This document shows, piece after piece, positions 33,549-43,962 of a stretch of 64,000 nt of DNA; positions within the stretch are counted from its first letter, which is position 1; each line of letters starts with the position of its first letter. Source of the DNA: Ochromonas danica. Its lineage: Eukaryota > Sar > Chrysophyceae > Chromulinales > Chromulinaceae. The position numbers were made by a program, and so were the translations under genes. The stretch lies in NCBI GenBank assembly GCA_015146655.1, contig VKHL01000004.1, positions 372,001-436,000 on the forward strand, written 5' to 3'. The notes under the pieces were generated by a model. The model ran no database searches. It was not told the origin of the DNA and was given only the letters and a program-made list of their open reading frames with translations.

Positions 33549-35346
33549 TCAATGATGGGCTGGTTCAAAGCCTAACTCCTCAATAACCAACCCATACTCT
33601 TGCATCTTGTTCTTAACATACTCACGAAGTTGTGATAACGATCCCTTGAGACGACCAGCTTCTTGTTGGTATCGACGAATTTCATTATTTTTCCTTTGTA
33701 AGATGTCATCCACATGTCCGCGCACCTGGGCCAAAACAGTGGGCTCCAAGTTAGCTCTTGATAATACCTCGTTCAGTTGCGCCTCACGCTCTTCTTGTAC
33801 ACGTTGTAATGCCACCAGCTTCTTCTCCAACAACATTCCTCGGAAGGCAGATTTTTGCTTCACGTCAAAAATGGATGCTTTAAGACTGGCTTCAAGCTCA
33901 TCTCGTTCGCCCTTTAGATCTGCCAAGCGCTGCAGTAACGTCTCATACTCCCAAGAAACATCGCTCTGTCCTCCTTCAATAACTGCTAAAGCAGCTTTCA
34001 CTTCACGCATCTCAGCCTTTTCTGCACGATATTGATCTAATTCTTCCCGCAATCGAATAACATCATCCTGCATTCGCTTTAGAGGTGCGGATAGCTTTTT
34101 GTTTTCATTTCTTTTCTCATAGAGGCGAAGTTGATCTTTACGGTCATCAGCTTCCAACTCCTTCACTTCTTCTTTTAGTGATTTAATGAGATCAAGGTTG
34201 TTATGTGTGATATCGTTATAATAGTTCTTTATCTCTGCAAAGGCTTTGCTGTGCTCAGCCATCAGCTTCTCAATCATGGCATGTTTACGATCTTCAATCT
34301 GCTTAATCTCCTCTTTACGGCGTTTATCTAATGTTTCACGTGTCTTCTTCATATGAGCATCATAAAGCTTAGATATCTCAGCACCACGTCTTTCAAACTC
34401 ATGGCGCAAAGCTGTAATTTTGACATCTTGCTCACGCTTGAGACTACGAATATATTCATCATAGGAAAACTCTCTTTCAATTAAAGTAGTCTTCAATGTT
34501 CGTTTATCTTCTTTGAAATGTGCTTCAGCTTCACGATCATCATCTTGTGCCATCTTCAAAGCTTTCTCTGCTTCAGTCATCTTTTGAACAATCTCATTTT
34601 GATGTTCATACAATAAATGCTTCAGACGTTGCTTATAGATCTTAATTTCCACCTGTTAATAACATCCACCATGATAACAAGGGGTTAGTAATAAGTCTGA
34701 TAATAAATCAAGGAGAGGTACAATAATACATGATTGAATGGAAAAGGATACATCTTATAGTCTCATGATATCATACTAAAACTAACAATCATAGCACTAA
34801 CAATATCAAGTGATGATATTGAAAACAACAATAACAAGAGAAGAACCTATTAATGATACTATTGATAAGTTATGACAGATGCTAAGAGCTATTGACTAGT
34901 AAGTGAATCTTCTCATAGGATAGTGAGAGACAGAGAGAGAGAGTAAGTGAATATCATACTGGACTGAAAAGATATGAAGAAAGAGAGTGTGTAGTCTGGC
35001 TGACTAATGGGAGGGAGGGACTAACTGTTGTTCTGTTGTGGTTGTGGTTGTTGTTGGTGTATTGTATTACCTGATGTTTCTCTTCTAAATCTTGAAGTTC
35101 TCGTTCTTTATTTCGTAATTCTACTCGTTTATCTTCTAATTTCTTTTTTTCAACAATCCAAAAATAATTTAATTTTTCACGTTGTTGTTGGAATTCATTA
35201 AAATCATGTTCTTCTTTCTTGGTTAATTTATGAAGACGATCTGCTTCAACTTTTAATTGTTTCCATTCTGCTTGATCAGCTGTCTCAGCTACAGCTTCTG
35301 TTTCTTCCGACTTTTTACCCTTTCCTTTTTTACCTTTTGGTCCCAT
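33549..35346 (-). CDS. DRC4/GAS8 nexin-dynein regulatory complex subunit
   Basis: Two exons, 35346-35071 and 34652-33549, around a 418-bp intron; 459 residues. The start at 35346 gives MGPKGKKGKGKK, the basic opening typical of GAS8; the frame stays open upstream, but that N-terminus is not expected. The rest is almost all coiled coil. Family blocks include NYFWIVEKKKLED near 65, HLLYEHQNE near 105, and SLKREQDVKITALRHEFERR near 155-180. NNLDLIKSLKEEVKELE and MQDDVIRLREELDQY follow near 230-300. The end GLVIEELGFEP is diagnostic. DRC4 anchors the regulatory complex to the axonemal doublet, so this implies a motile flagellum at some life stage. It is head to head with the SH3-EML gene. Confidence 0.93.
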
Positions 35347-35717
35347 ATTCAATTCTTTATGATGATGACGACAAGCTGACAAGGGCTAAAGGAGCCGTTT
35401 CGTTCAACATCATTCTCCAACGCAACACAATAATAACTCTATCTGCAGAGAAGAGTATGTAAATTTACAGTACTTTCAAGTATGCCCAAGTTTGGATGTA
35501 ACAGAGTATATGGAAAACGAAAGAAGATGTAAATAATAAAATAAAGTATTACAGCTAATAGTTTTCAAATTATAATGTTATACTATATCATTCCCATTGT
35601 TTGGACCGTTTCCTGTCATCTTAAGTTAATGAATAGGACACTGTTAGTCTATGTTGAGAATTAGACTAGGACTACTATGACTAGAATATTAGAAATAACT
35701 GAAGCTCACTTAGAAAT
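35347..35717. promoter_or_regulatory. Divergent promoter region
   Basis: A 371-bp, very AT-rich gap between DRC4 and the SH3-EML gene. TTAAGTTAA lies at 35621-35629, 89 bp before the SH3-EML start. A shared promoter for two cytoskeletal genes is an inference. Confidence 0.4.
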
Positions 35718-38700
35718 ATGAAGAAGAATCATAATAAGGAGATAAAGAGAGGTCATATATTATTTGATTATGATGCTCAAGAAGAAGATGAAGTGAGTAT
35801 TCGATCAGGGGAAGTCTTCCATCTGGTCTGTGCCTATGAGGATGGTTGGTGGTTAGTCACAGTGCATGGAGAACAAGGCATGATTCCTTCCAATTATGCT
35901 CAACTTGAAGAACAAGATGATGACGATGATGATGAAGGAGTTACCACCACCGCTACCACTACCACACAAGAGACTAACAGAGAAGCACCTCTACCACCAC
36001 TAGAGGGTGAAGGTGAAGGACAAGAAGAATCTCCCACTAGTAACATAAAATCAAAGATATGTTCTTCTTCACCTGTTATTCTATCCAATCGATCAAGTCG
36101 TCCTTCTCTAGAGATTGAAGAAGATGCGATAGCAGAGGAATCACCTCGACTAGGACTACCATTAGATGATGACCATGATGATGATCATGATGTCTCTTCT
36201 CCACGACAAGCAGCAGACGATGCTACTACCAGACCCTCCTCTGCGTTAGAGAGATTAATGGTATTACGTGAAGAAACAACTGCTAAAATTGATAAACTAA
36301 GGTGAGATCATTCAATACCTACAGTACAATATCTACACTATCAATACTGTACTGTACAGTACCTAGTCTATGACCTATTGCCTATTGTATACTAGTATAT
36401 CATAGTCTAATGAAACTACTGTATTATATTGTCTTATATTGTCTTGTTATCATATAGAAGTACTGTATCAAGAAATGAAGAAGTTGATGGTGAGATGAAA
36501 ATTAGTAGTGCTAATCAAAAGAAAAGAAATAATCCTCATAAGACGACAACAACAACAATACGCTCTCAACAACAAGACCATCTCTCTGATAGAGAAGAAG
36601 GAGGAGAGTCTACTAATACTTCTCCTTCACTACCTCTCAGAAAGAATAAAAGTGAGTTAACATTGACTCTCAAACCAGATGACCATCATCATCATCATCA
36701 TCAGAATCAGAATCACTCTAATCATAGTAATAACAACATTATGATGAAACATCTTGGTGTTCATTCAGTCAAATCAAGTCGTGAACTAACAACTTCGAGT
36801 GAGCAATCCACAGAGATGGTGGTGACTGATAACAATAACAATAACAATAACAATAACAATAACAGCAGTAGTAGTGGTAACAGTAACGGCAGTAGACAGA
36901 GTATACCTCAAGTCACTCTAGATCCTTCTTCTATTGACTATATCTCTAAGATCATTCATGATAAAATTGTCAAAGAGATTAATAGTAGAGATAAGAAGAT
37001 TTTAGATAAAGTGAAAGAGTTTGTTGATCAATCCATGTCTCGTTATTCACCACAGGGACAACAACAACCACAACCATCTTATCCACCACGTTATAGTAAA
37101 TCAGGAGATGATGGAAGAAGTAGTTATACTGAAGAAGATTCTTCTGATTCTGCTGTGATGATGATGATTCAACAACCTAATAGTAATAAACCTCATCACA
37201 GTGCAGATGGAGTGCGAAGGCCTCCAGCAGGAGCAGCAGCAGGAGGCAATAGTAAAATCCCTCGTATTCGTCTGCCCAAAATTGGGTCAGCTATAAACAG
37301 TGGTGTTGGAGGAGGAGGAGGAGTTCAGGAGAGTAATAGTGCAAGAAGTATGAATTCTAAGATCAAAATAGGAGGAGGGTTAGCTTCCAATCCTCATAGT
37401 AATGTATCAAGTGTTGTTAGTCTACCCCCTTTGAATAATAAACAAAAATTAACAAATAATAATAATAGTAATAATAATAGTAATAATGATCAACTATTAC
37501 CAAGAAAAGGAGGAAAGAATATAGAAAGTCAGATATCCATCTCTGAAGAAGGTATACAATATCCTCAATGTAGATCAGTCGTCTATCCTTCATCATCTGA
37601 CTTGGATATCATCAGACAAAAAAGTCAACAACAACAACAACAACAAGTGGTAGTATCACCTCATCTAGTGTTAGGACATATATTAGGATATGATGGTGAT
37701 CCTAATCGACATGGTAATATCTCGAAAGGCAAAAATGTTGTATTTATTAGTGATATTCATATAGCCTATCCAGCAGCTGCTGTAGTGATCATTTGTGATC
37801 TGACAACAAGCAAGCAAAGCTTCTTCATGGGTCATAATGACGATGTAATTAGTCTGATTGATCATCCTTTCCAAGCATGTATCGCATCTGCACAAATAGG
37901 TCAAGAGAGTAACTCTATCTTAATATGGGATTATTCTCCTCTTTTACAAGGACAACAACGAGAATTATCTGATGCTAATATTACACTCTCTATTCCTAGT
38001 AATACACGAGGAATGGTTAATCTCTCCTTTTCAGGTGATGGTGAATTTTTATTAGCATGTTCAGTAGAAGATACTAAAATGGTTTATATTTTTGATTGGA
38101 AAAAGGAAATATTATTACTTTCTGTTAAAACAGGACATGTGGATGTTAATAAATTTGTATTTAATCCTTATTCCTTTTCTCCATTCCAAGATGAAGAAAA
38201 AACGAATGAAATGAAATATGCAAGTGGTATTAAAGTTCAAGATGCTCCATTGTTATTACCAGGTTGTTATACATTAATTTCATATGGTGGGAAACAAGTT
38301 AAGTTTTGGACATTAAAACAAGAAATACAATATTCACCTGGTAGCAATATATCCTCTGATAATAATCTACAACAACCTCCTCCTGCACGTGATTATCGTG
38401 GGAAGAAGTTTCGTAGTAATGCTTTAAAATTTTCATTAGAGGGTGGTCTAGGAGGGAATTTGAAACAACAAAGTGATGGAAATAGTTTAGAATATACATG
38501 TTGTGCTTTTCTTAAAGGTGATAAAGCTTCATCAACTATTCTCTTAGGAAGTCGGTCAGGATCCATTTATGTTTGGGAACAAGTAGAAGAAGATAGACTA
38601 GAATCAGGTGTAGAGGATGGTCATCATGGTAGTCAGTCTTGGGTAGCTCGAGGCAAGTTAGTCATGGTGATAGCAGAGGCACATGATGGACCCATCATGG

Positions 38701-40087
38701 AGATGGACATCTATCGTCCAAATTCTCTCAATGGAAATAGAAGAAATCAACCTTCTCTTCCAACTGGCATGTTGATATCCTCTGATTCCACTGGAACAAT
38801 TAACTTATGGTCTACTCAATATCGTGGAAATTCGAAAAAGACACCTTTAGAACATCGAGGAGGAATTCGTTTAGAAGAATCTTATGGACGTAGTCTATGT
38901 TTTAATGATACAGGTGATTCTATTATTATTGGTACAGCAAATAACGCTGTGTTATTGCTTTCTCTTTTGACCTCGTCCTCCTCGTCATCATCGTCATCTG
39001 ATGAAAAGTTGAGTCTGGATTTGAATAAAATCACTGTGAGTCATAATGGTAAAGTCCGCAAGATTGCTATTAATCCTGTTGTTTCCAACATGTTTGCTTC
39101 GATTTGTACTGATAAAACAATTCGTTTATGGGATGGTGGACTTGCCAAACATCTTTCTACTATTGAAGTTGATTTTGTTCCTACGGCTATAAGTTTTTCT
39201 TCTGATGGTCAACAATTAGCCATAGGAAGTGATGTTGGTATGTTGACAATAGTTGGTGGAGATTCGTTTAGTCGTGTAGTGGACTTGATATTGAGTGGTC
39301 GCGCTGTGGAAGAGTGTTTGGATGACTTTGCTGCGATTAACTGGGAGGTGGTGGAGAGCAAATTGGTGGTTAATTCTTCTGGTACGTGCCATCATTCATT
39401 TCTCTTACTAGCTAATTTCTCTTATTACACTAATGACCTGTAATTTGATTTGATTTTTTATCAGGAAATGCGAAGAAACTGATTAAAAAGGGAGAGATCA
39501 ATGAGATTCGATATAGTCCTAATGGTGACCTCATAGCTGTAGGATGCAAAGACAATCTAATTCATTTGATCTCTAACTCAAGTGGCTATCGTCAGTTGGG
39601 TGCTTGTAGAGGACATAGCTCACAAATACGTTGTGTGGACTTTTCGATTGATGGGTCCATGTTAAGAAGTTGTGATGCCTCTAAGGAGTTGTTGTTTTGG
39701 GACATAGAGAGTTGTCAACGAATTACACAACCTACTCTGTTTCGTAATCAGCAATGGTATAGCAATTCTTGTATATATGGATGGGGATTACAAGGTATTT
39801 TCAATCGTTGGAATGGTGATAAGTCTTTGCCACCAGATGGTGAGATTAATTGTGTCACAAGATCTCCAGATGGAAGCATCGTTATTGCTGCTGGATCTAA
39901 TATCAATCGTAGTGCTATCAAAGCATTTGATTATCCAGTATTAATGAGTGCTCAACCCACTCAGTATGGTGGTCATTCATCTCCTGTCTTAGATGTTTCA
40001 TTTATCCAAACAGTTCATGGTGTGCGTCTAATTAGCGCTGGTGGTAATGACTCTTGTATATTTATATGGGATGTAGATAACAGTTAG
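35718..40087 (+). CDS. SH3-domain protein fused to EML-type WD40 propellers
   Basis: Three exons: 35718-36301, 36458-39381 and 39465-40087; 1376 residues if all belong together. Both junctions keep phase (donors gtgag and gtacg, acceptors atag and tcag). Residues 8-62 form an SH3 domain: ILFDYDAQEEDEVSIRSGE, GWWLVTV and GMIPSNYAQL. A long disordered stretch with Asn, Gln, His and Gly runs follows to about 620. From there WD40 repeats resemble the tandem propellers of EML proteins: NVVFISDIHIAYPAAA, GHNDDVISLIDH, FSGDGEFLLACS, TDKTIRLWDGG, GHSSQIRCVDFS and DSCIFIWDVD. EMLs bind microtubules. A canonical HELP motif is not obvious. The alternative is that exon 1 is a separate SH3 gene, but its last codon runs straight into a donor site. 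Confidence 0.78.
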
Positions 40088-40426
40088 TGTTTAGCAATGC
40101 TAAATAGTCACTCGCGTTACTTACTTCCTTTTTATTAATTTCCGCTAAATTGGTTTGGTGGTGGTATGAAAACGGGTTCATTGACAGAAACGAGCTCTTG
40201 GCGATGAGGGATTTTCATCCCAAAGAACACACATCACCATAATGGACTCTTTTTTCAGAGTTGCATTCTTGTTCAACATGGAAGACCGACTGAAAAGTCT
40301 CTACAAGATACCATTCATCCCCAATCTCTCTCTCATCACATTCTATTGCATTAGGAAGAGTTCCTAAGACAATCCCTAGCCTTTTCTTTGAAATCAAATC
40401 AATTGATTGAAAGCTCTAACTTTCCC
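40088..40426. other. Intergenic gap before the LEA-like gene
   Basis: A 339-bp gap between two plus-strand genes. The last 60 bp before the start are rich in T and A. The frame of the next gene is open from 40388, but only from a TTG, so that part is taken as leader. Confidence 0.5.
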
Positions 40427-41686
40427 ATGGCGCCTTTATCTAAGATCAACGTGCTCTTAGTGGCTTTCTTTGCTGTTTATTTCCTCTCGGGTGTTCATCC
40501 TTCTCAAGAGAGTGAATCTGATCGTTCTCAATCAATCAATGGTGCCAGAAGAAAAGCAACGGATCAAACAGAGCAAATCAAGAACAAAGCGAGTGAGGCT
40601 TATCACGATACAGCTGCCAAGTTGGACGAATGGCTTGGGGACGATGAAGCCAAGCGCAACCATCAGAAGGAAAGCCAGGAAGTTCGTTTGAAGAATTCCG
40701 CTGGAGAATTAAAAGATAACCTCAAAACTACTGCTCAGGAAGCAGAAGAACGCTCCAAGACCCTTTTCGAGGCCACAGCGGAGAAACTGAAAGAATGGAC
40801 AGGTTCTGCCCAGGAAGGAGCTCATTCTGCATCAGACAAGCTTCAAGAGAATGCTGAACGGGTCCGTGACAAAGGACAGGAAGCCTACGATGCTACAAAG
40901 CATAAAGGCAAAGAATACTACGAAGCCTCGAAATCAAAGGTTGAAGACAAGTCGAACCAGGCGAAAGAAGCTTATGATGATACAGCAGCGAAGGCCAATC
41001 AGCAAGGAAAGACAGTGTATGAAAAAGTGAAGGAATGGGTGGGCGTCGCTGAGGATTCCGCTACACAAGGTAAAGAAGCTGTTCAACAAGGAGCATCCAA
41101 CGTGGCTGGTAAGGGGCAAGAGCTCTACGAATCAACGAAGCAAAAGGCTCAGGAAGGCTACGATACTACGAAGAGAAGAGCCGGGGATAACTATGAAGGA
41201 GCAAAGCAAAAGGGACAAGAATATACCGAAGCAACCAAGCAGCGAGGACAACAAGCTTATGATTCCACCAAAGGTGCTTACGATGCCACGAAAGGTAAAA
41301 CGCAAGAAGCCTATGACACGGCCAAGCACAAAACCCAGGAATACTATGATGCTACGAAAGGAAAGGCCCAGGACGCTGCTGAGAAGGCCAAAGAAACTGC
41401 TCAGGACGCGGTGGAAGGTTCTAAGCAGGGTGCCAAGACTATCTACGATCGATTGAAGGAGTTCACTGGCTTGGCTGAAGACAACGTCGAACAAGCTAAG
41501 GAAAACGTGAAGGAACGAGCGCAACAAGCTCAGGGCGCTACCGAGAAAGCTTATGACTCGGCGAAGCAGAAAGGTAAAGAGGCATTGGGCAACGCCAAGG
41601 GCAAGGCAGAGAATACGAAGCAGAAGACGAATGATCTGTACGAGTCTGCGAAGGAGAAAGTCACTGGCACAAGAAGTGAGCATTAA
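40427..41686 (+). CDS. Secreted LEA group-3-like repeat protein
   Basis: Intronless, 419 residues. The start is the ATG at 40427. It gives a hydrophobic signal or anchor (INVLLVAFFAVYFLSGVHPS, about 6-25). The rest is extremely hydrophilic and built of 11-residue LEA_4-like units rich in Lys, Ala, Glu and Gln. A Tyr sits at fixed positions: AYDATKHKGKE, YYEASKSKVED, AYDTAKHKTQE, YYDATKGKAQD. Such units are unfolded in water and form amphipathic helices on drying or at membranes, protecting proteins and lipids. A second module, (K/R)-(L/V)-(K/D)-E-(W/F)-x-G, recurs at residues 65, 120, 200 and 342. The signal peptide points to the ER, the cell surface or (by the secretory route) the plastid. 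Codons are more G/C-ended than in neighbours, suggesting strong expression. Confidence 0.85.
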   Translation: MAPLSKINVLLVAFFAVYFLSGVHPSQESESDRSQSINGARRKATDQTEQIKNKASEAYHDTAAKLDEWLGDDEAKRNHQKESQEVRLKNSAGELKDNLKTTAQEAEERSKTLFEATAEKLKEWTGSAQEGAHSASDKLQENAERVRDKGQEAYDATKHKGKEYYEASKSKVEDKSNQAKEAYDDTAAKANQQGKTVYEKVKEWVGVAEDSATQGKEAVQQGASNVAGKGQELYESTKQKAQEGYDTTKRRAGDNYEGAKQKGQEYTEATKQRGQQAYDSTKGAYDATKGKTQEAYDTAKHKTQEYYDATKGKAQDAAEKAKETAQDAVEGSKQGAKTIYDRLKEFTGLAEDNVEQAKENVKERAQQAQGATEKAYDSAKQKGKEALGNAKGKAENTKQKTNDLYESAKEKVTGTRSEH

Positions 41687-41871
41687 ATGCAGTAGCTGAT
41701 AGTCCGGAACAGCGAATAGTCGCTTGATATAAGAACTTGGGAAACGGACTAATTAACATTTTATATGTCAGTTGTTAGGCTTATTTATTCTAATTAGCTT
41801 TCTCTTCGACCCTAAGCAATCGAACAAGGCAAGTAAATAAGAGATCTACAGGCTAAGTAGACAAGAAGGGT

Positions 41872-43299
41872 TTACCTGGCACTGTCTGATTTAGCGGCAT
41901 CTGCACGTGCTTTGTTCCAGAAAGAAGAAGGAAGAACCTTGCTTCGATCACATCTTCCTCGGTACTTGCCCGCAATATTAACAACTTCATCCAGCAGGCC
42001 AAGGTCCAAAGTGATGGGGTTCAAGCCCAGGTTACAGAACTTGCGATTCGCCACCTGAATGAGTTAATACCGCAAATGTGGTTACATACATCATGATCGT
42101 TACAAGAACAATCCATCTAATTGCCTTACCTCAAGTTCATTCTCTGCATCCTCTTTGCGAGGGTTTTCCAAATGACGTACTTGGCAGCCAGTCTTCTCAG
42201 AGATGAGCTTGGCTAATTCTCCAACACGAAGAGTCTCAGCAACTTGATTAAAAATCTCAACCTTATCACCAGTCTTAGGGGGGTTATTGATAGCAAGTTC
42301 AATGCATCGAGCTGTGTCTGTAATATGAATAAATGCACGAGTCTGTCCACCTGTACCATAGACTGTAAGAGGAATGTCCAGAGCAGCTTGCATCAAGAAG
42401 CGATTAAGAACAGTTCCATAATCACCATCATAATCAAAACGATTAATCAAGCGTTCATCACGAATTGTCTGTTTAGTATTGGTACCCCAGACAATTCCTT
42501 GATGTAAATCTGTTACACGTAATCCATCATTCTTATTATAATATTGAAAAGTTAATGCATCTAAGCATTTTGTTAAATGGTAGACTGATCCAGGATTAGC
42601 AGGATGTAAAATCTTTGAAGGTCTACCACCAGGTAAAATCACATCTAGATATCCTTCAGGAATCTCTCCACCTGATGTACCATAACCATAAACACCCATT
42701 GTACCTAAATGTACAACATGAATATCTAATCCAGATTCTACTATAGCACATAATAAATTATGTGTACCAGAGACATTATTATCAATAGTATATCGTTTTC
42801 TACGTGCATCTTTCATACTATAAGGTGCAGCACGTTGTTCTGCAAAGTGAACAACAGTGTCTGGTTTTTCATCTTTCAACAGATTAACTAATTCTGCATA
42901 ATCTCTACTTAAATCCAAAAATTGAAATCTCATATCACTACCATGTAATTTATTCCATACATGTATTCTTTCTTCAATACTTGTTAAAGGAGTTAAAGAA
43001 TCACATCCTAATTCGACATCAATTTTACGTCGTGAGAGATTATCTGCAATAATGACATCATGTCCTTGCTCACTTAAATAGAGAGAAGTTGGCCATCCAC
43101 AAAATCCATCACCTCCAAGAACTAAGACTTTCTTTTTATTTCCAGTGGTGGTAGTAGTAGTAGTTCCAGCAGACATAGCAAGATTGGTCATTTTGGTAGC
43201 ATGAGAATGCATAGATTGCATTAATTTGGATTGAATGGGATAGAATCCAAAAGCAGTTGCCAGAAGAGGCAATAGGATAAAGAAAGTAAAGAAGAGCAT
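41872..43299 (-). CDS. SQD1: UDP-sulfoquinovose synthase, plastid-targeted
   Basis: Two exons, 43299-42130 and 42054-41872; 450 residues. SQD1 makes UDP-sulfoquinovose from UDP-glucose and sulfite for the thylakoid sulfolipid SQDG. The mature part opens with the NAD-binding VLVLGGDGFCGWPTSLYLS near 58. HFAEQRAAPYSM follows near 150. The catalytic Thr lies in HLGTMGVYGYG, and the Tyr/Lys pair lies in SVYHLTKCLDAL. NNDG-like DGLRVTDLHQGIVWGT completes the core. Residues 1-50 are a bipartite presequence: a hydrophobic signal (FFTFFILLPLLATA) followed by FGF at the predicted cleavage site, then a Ser/Thr-rich transit part. An aromatic residue right after cleavage is the heterokont/cryptophyte plastid signature. 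This is the best evidence here for a red-lineage complex plastid. The second exon reads on into KFCNLGLNPITLDLGLLDEV, as expected. Confidence 0.94.
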
Positions 43300-43962
43300 G
43301 ATAGCCTCAGTGCAATGCTAGTTAGACTAGTATCAATTCTCCTGGTTGTTGTTGTTGCGAATCAAATCATCACCTCAAGCATCACTCACCTCAACAACAC
43401 AGCAGCAGAGCAGCACAGGTACTATTACTTCCTTAGGCGGTAGAGTAGACTTTTAAATCTTATTTTCAACCTTTGAAACGAATGTTCGATTGAATGTTGC
43501 AGTTTGTGGAACAGAGCGGTCTGGAATGTATTATACGTGATCTTAGTAATAATGATGTGAATGTATGATAGATAATATAGCAGTGCGCATGTCTCTAGAA
43601 TTGTGTGCACTCTAAGTTGACTGTAGGGCTAATTAGCACTGTGCACAAACAAATGCGGGTATGCCAAAATCAAGTGGTTAAAGCAAGTTGTATTACTATA
43701 TGGTTGATGTATGCTTCCATGAGCTTTCGACCTTGTAAAACACTACATGAAACACACTAAGGGGTCCAAGGCATGGGGAAGAGAAAGATTCTCAGCATCG
43801 AGACTAACAATCAACAGATCGCTTGACTGTCCAGTTGGCGATATTCTTCTGTTGTCCCTTTCGCTGCAATACCAACACCATGAACCAATAACTTAAACAT
43901 GAAAAAGCAAACTTCTTACTACTACTGCCACAATATTCTCAGATGTCACGCACTCTCTAGGA
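43300..43962. other. Intergenic gap
   Basis: A 663-bp gap between two minus-strand genes, holding the SQD1 promoter side and the 3' side of the LRR gene. A 61-codon minus-strand reading at 43425-43610 shows no features. Nothing else is seen. Confidence 0.45.

Noticed and set aside
41132-41683. 183-codon minus-strand open frame opposite the LEA-like gene
   Set aside because: It is the antisense shadow of the Lys/Glu/Ala-rich repeat gene. Its Leu/Ser-rich product follows from the complementary codons, and the sense strand has the signal peptide and clear repeats.
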